Positions 39,801-51,738 of a DNA stretch of 64,000 nt are shown one piece after another. Origin of the DNA: Blastocystis sp. Blastoise (taxonomy: Eukaryota > Sar > Bigyra > Opalinata > Blastocystidae); contig JBBPEB010000004.1 in assembly GCA_039096225.1 (NCBI GenBank), positions 964,001 through 1,028,000 on the forward strand, read 5' to 3'. The notes under the pieces were generated by a model. It did no database searches. It was not told the origin of the DNA and worked only from the letters and a program-made list of their open reading frames with translations. Within the stretch, counting starts at the first letter, position 1, and every line of letters starts with the position of its first letter. The translations under genes were made by a program, and so were the position numbers.

Positions 39801-40123
39801 AATTCTATATATATATATATAGATATCTGCTCCTGGTTATGTTCATTTAACACCTGCTGTTCCTTCTTCGAATGAATTTACTACACATGATTCTATTATT
39901 ACTCAATCTATTACTGTATTTATAATCATATTATTATATAGAATAATCATTATATTATAATATTAATTATACAATAATGATTATATAACAATTATATATA
40001 TTTCAATGTATATAGTGTTCTCCTTCAGAAGGTAAGCCTATTAAGTTACGTATAAAACTAACATATACATTAAATACTGAAGAAATCACAGAATCTTCAC
40101 CTTCTTTGAAATTAAACTTCTAA
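36900..40123 (+). CDS. EGF-repeat type I membrane protein with cytosolic RanBP2 zinc finger and adaptin-ear-like C-terminus
   Basis: The signal peptide (MRISKLSIIFICLFICFASA) is split by the first intron; ATG at 36900, TAA at 40121-40123. The ectodomain has an acidic start (LRRLQDDDDDD) and then about nine EGF-like units, e.g. CSGHGTCNNSTYVCTCEFGY, CSGNGVCNRKTFECTC, CHGKGTCKSAYGCKC, CNDHGSCDS. One transmembrane helix (VTWLILIIVLLILIIGYMCW) sits at about 38616-38680. The cytosolic side carries a RanBP2-type zinc finger (GWTCNACTYVNRKEDTICKV, then CH), a basic/Ser-rich linker (ITRKRRGRKIDID), a Thr/Asn-rich linker, and a C-terminal Ig-like segment (NLLLSYTLL, ISAPGYVHLTPAVPSS, PIKLRIKLTYTLNTEE) resembling gamma-adaptin/GGA ear domains. 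The reading frame is continuous through every exon join I checked across the TM-to-zinc-finger region, so a gene fusion artefact is unlikely. Extracellular role unknown. Confidence 0.82.
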
Positions 40124-41311
40124 TTATTATGTATTCTAGAAGTATATAAATAGGTATTTCTTTTCATTTTTACATATTTCTAAGTTTGTCTCTTTTCATC
40201 ATTATATTGTCACTTATGTTGTATGTAATATATATGTATCAATATTTATATACATTATTATTTATTATTTTTTTAAAATATTTATATAATTATTTTCAAA
40301 CGATTATCATTATTGATTTGTTCAGTATATTTTGTTTGTTTATCATTATTTGCTTTTTAGTAATGTATAGAATTCATTATATGTATTCTTATGTTAACTT
40401 TTCACATCAAAAAAATGAACAAATAATAAGTTACACAAAAATGAAGAACTCTTTATAGTAAACAATGTATATGCTGGTTCTGAACAGTAAATAAAAATGT
40501 AATATATTTAAATGAGTATTAGTTAATTATTAAGGATTACTGAATGCTATTGTATATAGCTTATCGAGTAGACGAACCGTGATAAATGAAATAATGGATA
40601 TATAAACAGTTTTCAACGTCATTATTAATCATTAATATATTTTTTTAAATCCAAAATTGTACATTCACGAATATACAGATAAATGAATAATACTGTACAA
40701 TACATGGACAAATAAATAGAATCTAACTAATATTAAACGATGAAACATCATAAAACTTGAAAAAACAAGGATTATTCGAATAATCGGTATATTGTACAGA
40801 TATGACTTATTAATTCTAATCCTACGATTATTTTTGATATGGGAACTATTCCTACAAATCATAAAAATATTTATCTATCGTTGTATAAAGAAATTGTGTT
40901 TAAAAGGAATTCATTTAAATAAAATTATTCTTGAAATGCTAATACAATGTTTTGGTATTTATCTCTCTTGCTTCTTTTTGACATTACTTTGAGTTTTTAT
41001 CCAATTAAAACCACACAAAAGATTATCAACAAACAGGAATCAAATTTTTAGAGCTTCTATAATGATCTCTAGACATTATATTATAAAGCAGATTTAGAAA
41101 AACTTGAATAAATACACTAGATGCAATTCGTACATATAAAAATGAAAATGAGATTCTAGGCCCAATGAAGCTACTTCCGTGGTTTTATTAGAAACCTGTC
41201 TGTAATCATGGATTTATTCATGTTTCTTAGGATGACGCACCTTAAAAGTTAACTTCTTTTCTCTATTGCAAAACTCATAGATGTTTTTTGTTTCTGTGTT
41301 TTGTTTTTATA
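40124..41311. other. 1.2 kb intergenic before the epimerase gene
   Basis: Frames at 40186-40458 and 40792-40992 are AT-driven with no family resemblance. A GC-raised patch at about 41158-41250 (GAAGCTACTTCCGTGG, GATGACGCACC) could be an RNA gene or promoter element; I could not identify it. Confidence 0.4.
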
Positions 41312-43063
41312 ATGTCACTTTCGATTACTGTATGCTTCAAATTGATAATTAAGTACTTATATTATATAGCGTTCTGTTTTTGAAACTCTTAAAACTGGTG
41401 AAGTTGTTCACAAGTTCATTTTCAGCAATGGATCCATGAAGATTACTATGCTTGATTTTGGTGCTCATATTTGGGATATTCAATGTCCTGATAAAAATGG
41501 TACTCTTGAAGGTATTACTCAAAGCTGTACTACTATTGAAGATCAATTAACCTTAAATAATTACTATGGTGCTACTATTGGAAGGTGTTTATATGACTTA
41601 TATTTAATTATTTATTATTTATTATTTGGAAATTTAGTTATTTGTTATATCATTATTATTTATTATATTTCTTTTTATGATAGTATATTATTATTATGTT
41701 TCATGATATCTATTTCTTGTAATGATATATAGATATGGTAATCGTATAGCTAAAGGTGTATATAAGATTGATGGTATTGAATATCATGCTCCTATTAATA
41801 ACGGGGATAATGCTCTTCATGGAGGTATTCAAGGATTTGATAAGGTATATATTTATTATATTTATTATATTTATTATATTTATTATATTTATTATATTTA
41901 TTATTCTTATAGAATTTATAAGAATTAAAGTAATTATTATAATATTATATATATATAGCATATGTGGGATACTAAGGTAATTATGGATAATGACCAAGTT
42001 GGTGTCGAATTTTCCCGTGTTTCTGCTGATGGTGAAGAAGGTTACCCTGGTGAAATGCATGTATATGATTATTTTATTTATTTATTTATTTATTTATTAT
42101 TATTTATTTATTTATTATTATTTATTAATTTTTATTATTTATTAATTTTTTTATATTAATTTTTCATTTTGTTTTTATTATTATTTTTTTGTTTGAAACT
42201 TAAATCTTATTTACTTTACACATTCTTTATGTTCTATTTATTTTTACTACATTTTATATCCTATATTCTTTATATAGATTACTGTTGCTTATACCTTGAA
42301 CCTTAAGAATGAATTATCTATTGATTATAAGGGTACTACTACTAAACCTACTATTATTAATATGACCAATCATACTTATTGGAATCTTACGGGTAATTGC
42401 AAAGATCAAATCTATGATACTGTATATTATATATCATCTATAAATATTTTGTTTATAATTATATATATTTATATTTATATATTTATAGGAATTATATATA
42501 AATGCTGATAAATATTTACCTGTTGAAGATATGGTATATATATATATAATTATCTTTGTTCAACTAGAATTCTATATATATATATTTATAGATTCCTATT
42601 AATCTTGGTACTCCTGTAAAAGATACTACTTTTGATTTTACAACTCGTCGTGCCATGGGTCCTAATGTTCGCGCCAGTGACGGTGGCGGTAAACCTGGTA
42701 TTGATCATACTTATATTCTTAATAAAGAAAAAGAAGGAGAATTATCTCTCTGTGCTGAGTATACTTTTATTGATTTATATATTATTATGATGAATCTGTT
42801 TATTATTATTATGTTTTTTTTTTATTTTTTTAAAATGTTTTTTTTTTATTTATTAAAATTTTTTTTAATTATTTAAAATATTTTCATATCTCAATATATA
42901 GGATACTTATATATATTTAATATTAATTATAATTATATATATATATAGAGCTTATGAGCCTGTAAGTGGTCGTCATATGACAGTATATACTACTGAACCT
43001 GGTGTTCAATTATATACTTCCAACTGGATCGATAAACTCCCTCCTTGGGCACCTGTATATATA

Positions 43064-43126
<63 letters not shown>

Positions 43127-43382
43127 AATTATTTACTCATACTTTTCTTTCTCTTATGTTTTTATTATTTAAATTAACTGTTTTATTATTCATTACTGTT
43201 TCAGTATCTTAAATAATATATTCATTATTCTTGATTTATATTATATCTATATATAGCATTATGCGTTCTGTTTAGAGACTCATCATGCTCCTAATAGCCC
43301 TAATGTTCCTGAATTTCCTACTACTCTTCTTCGACCTGATCAAACTTATCATACCCATACTGTTTATGCCTTTAGCTGGTAA
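41312..43382 (+). CDS. GALM: Aldose 1-epimerase (galactose mutarotase)
   Basis: A mini first exon (MSLSIT, ATG at 41312) splices to RSVFETLKTGEVVHKF; TAA at 43380-43382; about nine exons and some 340 residues, a normal length. Landmarks in order: LDFGAHIWDIQCPDKNG, NYYGATIGRYGNRIAKGVY, NGDNALHGGIQGFDK, GEEGYPGEMHITVAYTL, INMTNHTYWNLTG (catalytic His), IDHTYIL, VYTTEPGVQLYTSNW and FCLETHHAPNSPN (catalytic Glu). It interconverts alpha and beta anomers of galactose/glucose in the cytosol. Nothing is unusual apart from a 20-unit TTA tract in one intron. Confidence 0.96.
43064..43123. repeat. TTA microsatellite in an epimerase intron
   Basis: About 20 TTA triplets immediately after the donor of the exon ending DKLPPWAP. 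Confidence 0.88.
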
Positions 43383-43688
43383 ATCTATTGTTTAAACACT
43401 TATATATTCATTATGTATTACATTATCAATTTTTTTTTATTGTATGATTCTTTATTCGATTTATTGTAATGCTATTTGAAATGTATATATATATTTTTAA
43501 ATATATATTTTAATAATTATGTTTTGCTTGTTTTATCTTTTTATACAAGATGTTGTGTATTCAGTAATGACATAATAACAATATATATATCTTTCAATCA
43601 AAACACTTATCATAAAGACAAACCCATAATATCTATATACAAAAGAATAAAAATTAAAAAAAAAGTGATTCATAGTATTATCATCAAT
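43383..43688. other. Short intergenic between convergent genes
   Basis: About 300 bases of AT-rich sequence, presumably the two 3' UTRs. The plus-strand frame 43476-43826 runs antisense into the small membrane protein and is not a gene. Confidence 0.5.
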
Positions 43689-43967
43689 TTAGAAAGAGTT
43701 TATAAGAATAACTACACTCCAAGAAACAATATATATATAAGCTATCAATCCACAAAATCTTCTAAATTTTGTGTCTCCCCAATATCCAATAAATCCAAGA
43801 ACCATATTCACAATAAATTGATATAAAATCATCCAAGCAACAGCTCTATTGAAGTGTGTAATGAAAACACCAATTATTGTACCCACCCAAGGGAATATTA
43901 TATTCAATATAAATATCCATAAAGCATCACTTGTAGATAAAATTGTAGTTTCCCAAAAAGGAGCCAT
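43689..43967 (-). CDS. Small multi-pass membrane protein, Stum/SPEC3-like pattern
   Basis: A single uninterrupted frame of 92 residues, ATG at 43967, TAA at 43689. Three or so hydrophobic segments: ALWIFILNIIFPWVGTIIGV, VAWMILYQFIVNMVLGFIG and LIAYIYIVSWSVVILI. The first carries a Leu-Asn-Ile-Ile-Phe-Pro...Gly-Thr-Ile-Ile pattern like the Stum/SPEC3 and related small membrane proteins, and a conserved-looking YWGDTKF lies in the middle. It is one of the few intronless genes here. Function unknown. It converges with the epimerase gene, 300 bases away. Confidence 0.65.
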   Translation of the reverse strand: MAPFWETTILSTSDALWIFILNIIFPWVGTIIGVFITHFNRAVAWMILYQFIVNMVLGFIGYWGDTKFRRFCGLIAYIYIVSWSVVILINSF

Positions 43968-45429
43968 AACTAAGAGATTAATATTTATTTTTGTTTATCA
44001 AAAGATCTAAAAAAAGAAGCACGACATTGAAGAACTTGAAATAAAGATATCTAATTTCGAAGTATTAAAAAAACGTAGTGCACAAAACATCAACAAATAT
44101 TGAAATTAATGTGCAGATATCATACTCATTTCGTGTGTAGCATTGTCACAAGTATCATTCATAGAAGAACAACAATTTTTTTCGAGAACACGAAATTTGA
44201 AATATTTATTCATCCTATTTTACCTCTCAGTTTCTTCTCTATGTATAGACTAAAGCAAATATATATATTAATAGTTCATGAAGAATAAAAGATGAAAATA
44301 ATATTGAAAAACAGTGCCTTCCCGAGTGTCTGTGACACTTGCGGCGACACTTTTGTGACACTTTTTTCAGCCATGCTTAATTCGGCTGAATTCGATAAAC
44401 TGAAGCCAGATTGTGATTTCTCTCACTGATAGGTACTTTTGACTATTTAAAGCTTTTTCATGGCTTATTTTTGCATAAGAACATTTTTAATCAATAATAA
44501 TTCAATAAATAAAAGACTTGAATACAAAAGAAGAATATTTCAGGAAAGTTTTATGTAGATTAATGATTTAGACTCAAAAAAACTATTAAGCATATTTTAT
44601 CAATGAATTGACATCTTTATATTATTCTAAAGTGTTATACAATATCAAAAACGTTTCTGTTTCATTCTAAGTCGCCATTTTGACAATAATGGGGTCAATA
44701 TTTTAGAATTTTTTATAGCTCTGTTCAAAGTGAAAGACCTCTTAAATTCATAAACATGTGTAAAAGTGAATAAAATGACATCTATGAGTCAAAACGACAA
44801 CCAAGTCAAAAAGTCAAAAAATTATTTTTTTACACTGAAAGAATGAACCGAGCCTATTTGTTTGGCTGAATAAAAGACCAGAGTTTTGATTCTTTTGTAT
44901 TTACGGGAATAATTTTCTTGTCCAAAACTGAGTCTGTTTATATTTTGTTATATATCAAAGCACAAAAAGATTTTAGAATAGTTTTTACATTATATTTTAG
45001 TATAATTAAAGGTTCCGCATCAAAAACTTTTGTCAGAAGTTTAAACTAAGCAGTTATTTTTTAGTATCAAATAAAAGTCGTTTTAAAAGTTGCTATTAGA
45101 GTAATTTTATGTAATAGAAAAGCATTTGAAGTTGAAAACAGTAGTTTTTAGACGAGTATATAAACAGATCAGAAAGTCAAAGAAAATGAGTTATTTTTGA
45201 GAAGCTAAAAGTAGTGGGATACAATAGAATTGTGTAAATAATGTATTGTCTGACGCGTTAAAACTAATAATCTTAATAGAATATCTCAAAAAAAAACTGA
45301 AGAATAAAAAATGTATTTTTAAGAATATTTTTAGTATTTGACTGAAAGATTTGAATTTAAATATGAATACATTTTTATATTTAATTTGTTGTCTCTATGT
45401 AGAAATAGAACTTATTACGAGGACTATAG
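43968..45429. other. 1.5 kb intergenic with a GC-raised patch
   Basis: Mostly AT-rich with no long frames. At 44314-44400 the composition changes: two GTGACA motifs, GCGGCGACAC, and a hairpin with CAGCC/GGCTG arms around ATGCTTAATTC. No known RNA family was recognised. The patch could be a promoter element or a small structured RNA. Confidence 0.4.
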
Positions 45430-45911
45430 ATGCTTTTAAGCAATCCTAATGCTGTGTAAGTATTTATTTATCTAATATATCATATTATTTTACATTATTC
45501 TTTTAGATTCCCCATTTTGGATTTCCTCTTCCTTTCAAACAGTCTCCTTGGTCTATTTCAAATACATTTATAACATGGAATCGTTGATTTGATTCTTATA
45601 AGGTATTTTATCTAATTCCTTTTTTAATTCATTTAGGTTTCTTGGTTATTATTGTCTATACCTCTTCCAAATAACAAATCAAAGCAATATTGAAGGTATA
45701 TAAATATATCTATTTGTTTCTTTATTACATTGACACATTTTCTCTTTTTTCTTTTTTTCCTATTAAAATTATTTATTTAATTTTTATTTATTTTATTTAT
45801 GTTTTATATTTATCATCAATTTATATATTATATAGAAAATTTATTTCTTATTGCCATTCTTGAATTCTGTGCTTTTGTTTGCTAGTTAAAAACGAAAATA
45901 ACAAATTTTGT

Positions 45912-45970
<59 letters not shown>

Positions 45971-48900
45971 TCATCTATCTATCTATCTATCTATCTATCT
46001 ATTAGGGCATCCAATTGATATCTCCTACAGTATCAACGATTCCTTTGACTTCTACTACTATTACTCCTTCTGAATATCCTCTCTTCTTCACGAGTACTGC
46101 AGGATCTATATATCCACTTCAATTATTCCTTAATAGTCGATGTGGACAAATACCTATAGATATTGATCTCGAAAAACGAATTAAAATCACTTTTATTAGT
46201 GATCGAAAGGGTATATTTATTATTATATATATTTATTATTATTCTATATATATATAGTTCCATCTCTTCCTACATATACCTTCTCCTATCTTTCTTCTTC
46301 TTCTCTTTATTTATATTTAAAAGCTATCTATGTAGCTATATATGATATTTATATAACAGTAGATGGTATTCCTATTCATTATTCTCCATTTTTATCTGCA
46401 TGGACAGTAACTCATGGTTCTCTTCTTCCTTCAAATACTATTTTTATACCACCAAATAGAACTACTAGTGTTGGCATTATTCGTATATATTTATTTAATT
46501 AATATTTATTTAATAATATATATATATATATAGATGATTTTGAAATATATTTTCGTGATGAATATAATAATACAGTTCCTACAACATTATTTACAGGAAC
46601 AATTCTATTAAATACAGATCAATCTTATTTCTTTACTTCAAAAGAAGGTATTTATTTATTTATTTATTTATTATTATTATTATTATATATATATAGATCC
46701 ATTACATGAAAAATTAATATATCAATTTGTTTCGTATACTTCAGAATCTGTTTATTTTAGATGGATGTATATATATATAAATATTTATATAAATAATAAT
46801 AATATTTTTATAGTGTGAATGGTTTATCTGTGATTAATACTCCATTCCAATTATCAGTATATAGTGATGTTCCTTCTTATCTCTACTCTTCTATCTCTAC
46901 TATCTATTCAATTATTCCTTTATATAGAAGTGTTGATGTATATATATAATAATAATAAAAATAAAAATAATATATATAGTTTACATTAATAGTAAGAGAT
47001 CGTTATTATAATTTAGTGAATCAGAATAATTTTATAATAAAATTATATGTAACATCTTCAGAAGGATTTGATATTCCTTTATTTCCAGGGGAATCCGATC
47101 AATTCTTTAGTTATAGAATCACTATGGATTCTACTTCACAATATACATTATCCATTCGTTTCTTTCGTGAGATTTCTAATGGTCATTTATATGTACGTCT
47201 TCTAAATCAAGAAGAAGAAGAAGATATTGATACAATTAATTCTTATATATATTGTACTATTCAAAGTAGAATTAGTCCTAATGATTGCTCGAAAACTGAA
47301 ATCTATATATCCTTTTATTAGTTATTTTATATTATATTCTCTCAATAATAATATTATATATATTTCTTAATTCTACTTTTTACAGTCCTATTAGTTTTGC
47401 AGGCACATTAACGTATATGTATATATATACAAGAGATATATATGATGATGGATATTGTTTAGATAATCGAAGAGATAAATATAAAGTGTATATTAAAGGT
47501 GATGGAGAAGTATATATATATTTATTTAATATATTATTATTATATATAGTATACTCAGAAATCCTTTTATTCATTTTCAACATCTCCTTCTCTTGATATA
47601 TATACACAAGAATATCAATATACTTCTATTTGTCCTCTTTATACATTTATTCAATTACCTTCAAAAGTTAGAAATATAACTGTGAAAATAGATTGTTTAT
47701 CTGAAGATAATATTTGGTCCTCTTTAGAATGGAATATCACTACTATACCTTCTACTGAAATGTATATTAATTATTATTATTCTCTTATATATATATAGTA
47801 CATCTACAATAAAAGTAACTCATGATTCTCTTTATACTGCTGGTGATATTATTCCTATAAACATCAAATTCTTTGATATGTAATTATTTATTATTCTTTA
47901 TTTATATATTATTTATAGATATAATAATTCAGTAATTAATTTACAAAGTGTGTATAAAATATGTGATTATAGTTATGTAGAAGGTATATTTAAATATATA
48001 TAATTTGAATATAATTTTATATAGATCGAAATACTTATTATGATGTTATGAATCCAGATTCAATAAGTCTTCTTAGTACATGTTCTATACCTGCTAAAGT
48101 ATCAGGATTCCATAAGATTTCATTGATTACATTAGTTTCTGGAAATATCTATGATTCTTATCTAAGTAAATATATTTATATTTATAATATATATTATCTA
48201 TAATAGCTGTTGTTCCTGGTACTCTTTATATTGCTCATACTGATATTCATGGTACTGGAATTGAATTTGTTTCTTATTGTGATTCTACTAATATTTCTAT
48301 TTGTGGAGATATCTATATGAATTTAAAAGTATTTATTTATTATTATTATTATTATATATTTATAATAGGATGAATATTTTAATTCATTGAATGCTACATA
48401 TTATATTGAAGAAGGTGGATATTCAAAAGAAGATCCTTCTTTTTCTATATATAATCATGAAGGAGAATATATTGATATAGATATTCGACGAGCTGATACT
48501 TTAGAAGATACTCCTTTCACTGTAGATAAACATATACTCAATAATACGTATATTTAATATTATTATTTATATTTATTATTTATTTATAGTATTCATATTC
48601 ATTATATTGTTGAAATGTCTTCTATTATTGGTCTTACTGAATCAGAATATCCTTATTTATATATACGTCTATTCTTTCAAAATAAACAAGATAATCTATT
48701 CTCTAAAGATATTCCTGTTACTCTATCTTCTCTTCCTTATTCTCTATTCATGTATATATATTTTTTATTATTATTTTCAATATCTGTATAGATTAACATC
48801 TCCTCTTAAATTTCATGTATCATCGATATTAAATGTCAATTTAGAAACTGATCCATTCTTTTTATTTCAAATATTTGATGAAAATCAACATATTATTACG

Positions 48901-50593
48901 GGTCAACAATCTAATCTTAAATGGTATTCTATTATTATTATTATATATAAATATAAATGAATATATATATATAGGATAAATATAGATGAAGATTATTATG
49001 ATGGAATCATGTATATAGTTGAAACTACATCACCTGGTACTTATAAATATCCTTTTATATATATATATATTAATAATAATTAAACACTATTATTTTCTTT
49101 AATCTATATACAACTATACCTCATCTTCCTACTGCTCGTAATTATACGTTTATATTATTATATAATAATATGCCTATATTGGATATATCAGTGACAATTA
49201 CTACATTCACATGTTTAAAGTATTCTTTATTATCAACCTATTCAGGAACATTCAGTATGGGATTTGTACCTGAAATAAGAAGAGAATTAGATGTTATTGT
49301 TAAAGATATTCATAATAATGAAATGTATATTTATTTTTATATATTATTATTTATTATTATATAGTCCTATTCCTATAAATCAACAATTCAATTTAACTTC
49401 TTCTCCTCCTCTTCTCTATTCTTATACTCTCAATAATAATCATATCCATTTTCTAATAGATTCTCCTCTTCATCTTTCTTCTTATCGAGATCTATATACT
49501 ATTACTATTTCTACATCCTTTGAAGATCAACCCTATATAGAAATACTTACTACTACTGCTTATGCTTATCCTAATTTGAATCTTCTTGGATCTCCTTCTT
49601 ATTTACTTTGTCCTGATGAATTAACTACAGGAATAGAATTCAATTGTACATTTCATCCACGAGATATTTATGGTAATGATATTAACCCTACTTATATTCA
49701 ACCATTCTTAAAATCAACATTGATTGATTCTAAGGGTAATAATCTCAATGTATGTGATTTACCTTATTGTACAGGGAATAAGCCAGCTATCTTTATTTTT
49801 GATCATAATACTATTTATACAAAGTATATATATTATAGATATTATTATTATTATTATTATATAGAATGTATTATATTGATGCTGATACATATACTATAAC
49901 ATTTTCTCTTGAACAAGTTCATTATGAACAACAATTTCAATTGATTATTTCTCCATCAATTATGGACCCTCAACAATCATTTATTCATTTCCCTTCGAAT
50001 AATAATCCTATTCCTGTTCCTAATTATGAAGATTATGGAAAAAATGGTATTTATTATTTATTTTTATTATTATTATATATATAGAATTATTAGATGATGA
50101 AGGAATTAATAAAAGTATATATTTATATTATTATAGTTATTATTTATATATATAGCTTATATAGCTGGTAATCAAATTTTCATTCATGTTCATCTCTTTG
50201 ATATATCTTTTATATTATTATTTATATATATTTTATAATATAAATATTTTTTTCTTAATAATCACTCCTTTAATAATACAATAGAAGAAGATATATCAAA
50301 AGAATTATATATAGAAATATATAAGAATGAAACTCGTATAGAAACTGATAGGTATATATATTTATATTATTATTATAATTATTATATAGTTATGCAATAT
50401 TAATTTATGGAAATGTATATGTATTTTCTTTATATCATATTATATTATATATAGATAATAAATAGATCAGTTTTATTATTAACAGTATATACAAATGATT
50501 TTATATATATTATAGGACAACAACATTTTTATATAAAGGTATGTATTTATCTATATATATATTTATTTAAATTATTCATAGTTTTATAATTAG
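45430..50593 (+). CDS. Large protein with tandem filamin-type Ig-like repeats
   Basis: Over 25 short exons. The 5' end is unsure: ATG at about 45430 is possible, but the first clearly coding exon starts near 46005 (GIQLISPTVSTIPL). The text repeats units of roughly 100 residues that share the filamin signature of Asp-x-x-Gly/Asn-Asn, as in FRDEYNNTVP, VRDRYYNLVN, YTRDIYDDGY, FFDMYNNSV, VKDIHNNEM and HPRDIYGNDI, with strand endings such as IPIHYSPFLSAW and INTPFQLSVY that match the filamin Ser-Pro-Phe end strand. I count eight or more units. The last exons read VLLLTVYTNDFIYIIGQQ and FYIK, then FYN and TAG at 50591-50593. No transmembrane segment is evident. It may be a secreted or cytoskeletal cross-linking protein; Cys pairs in several units favour an extracellular location. 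Confidence 0.65.
45914..46003. repeat. Compound TA then ATCT array in an intron
   Basis: About 25 TA units are followed by seven ATCT units that run straight into the acceptor TATTAG. Confidence 0.85.
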
Positions 50594-51307
50594 TTTATAT
50601 AGGATAGGAAAGAGTTTCCATATATATATTATAATGATTAATTTTTTACATATTATCTATTATATTATTAAAATTGTACTATGTCATATTTAATTATAAT
50701 ATTCTTCTTGTTTGGTAGATATTTAGAATTAGTTGATTTACAGATATCTTTTCTAGTAGAGAATAATAAAATATAAATAATTCAACATTAGTTTTTTATA
50801 AAAATATAATCTTTATTATGTTAATGATAGGTTGTAAAACGTTTCAGATATTATCTATTTTATTTATATATGTATAATAATCTATAATTGATTTAAATAA
50901 GACATGTTACACAAGAAATGTTTATAAATTGTGAATCTCATCTTAATAAATAACTATACTGATTATATATTTTTATTCTGTATAAGATTTATATCTTAAG
51001 CAGAATGCTATTTTATTAATATAACTGACAAATATATTTAATTGAAATCATAGTGTGTTAAAATAGCACGGTTTTATCTCTGTAACATCTAAATATATAT
51101 GTTGTAATTAAATAATTCATGCTAAAAACTATATAATATATTTATAAATTAATTGATAATCAAATAGACTTTTTGTAAAGAAAAAGAGTAATTTTATAAT
51201 TTTATTAACCTCTGAAAACAAAGAATTTTATATAGATTCTTATAATAGTAATAATATATTGACTATTATAATTCAAAAATAAAACAATACATGTAAAAAA
51301 ATAAAAA

Positions 51308-51380
51308 TGCCCCAGATAAGATTTGAACCAGCGACAATAACCATTATAACTATAGCGCTGACCAACTATACCAACAATTC
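51308..51380 (-). tRNA. tRNA-like sequence 1, possibly a pseudogene
   Basis: Read on the minus strand it has a good A box (TGGTATAGTTGG), a good B box (GGTTCAAATC) and a T-run downstream (TTTTTATTTTTTT) as Pol III terminators have. The spacing from B box to 3' end fits an acceptor CTGGGGC plus discriminator A. However the T stem (GCTGG against CTTAT), the anticodon stem and the acceptor stem do not pair. No anticodon can be assigned. Confidence 0.4.
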
Positions 51381-51663
51381 TCTCAATTTTTTGTTTTTAT
51401 ATAATATATATAATAAATTTAAATATAGCTAAATCTTCAAATTTTTATATTCATTATCTTTCATAACATTTATGTCAGTATAGACATGCTTAGAATAACT
51501 ATTAAATAGAAATTATTAATTTTTGAAAATAAATTGTCTATTGATGTGGTGATAATGAACTCAAAAAGAACACCTCAGTGATGTAAACGTTTTTTAAATA
51601 CTAAAAATGACGCAGAGTTGATTGAATCATTATAAATAGTTGTCAAAAAAATTTAAAAGAAAA

Positions 51664-51738
51664 TGTCCCCTATAAGGATCGATCCGTCGACCATGTAAAA
51701 ATTTTATGCGCATAAACCATTCGACCAAATACCCCTTA
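51664..51738 (-). tRNA. tRNA-like sequence 2, possibly a pseudogene
   Basis: The minus strand has an A-box-like TGGTCGAATGG, a B-box-like GGATCGATCC and a T-rich terminator (TTTTCTTTT). As in the first copy, the 3' T-stem half is CTTAT and does not pair with its partner (GACGG), and the acceptor strands do not match. The 3' end AGGGGACA resembles the 3' end of copy 1. Confidence 0.38.

Noticed and set aside
40186-40458. Hydrophobic plus-strand frame
   Set aside because: AT-composition artefact with no splice context, in an intergenic stretch.
43476-43826. 116-residue plus-strand frame
   Set aside because: Antisense to the small membrane protein gene, and biased to Ile/Lys/Asn by composition.
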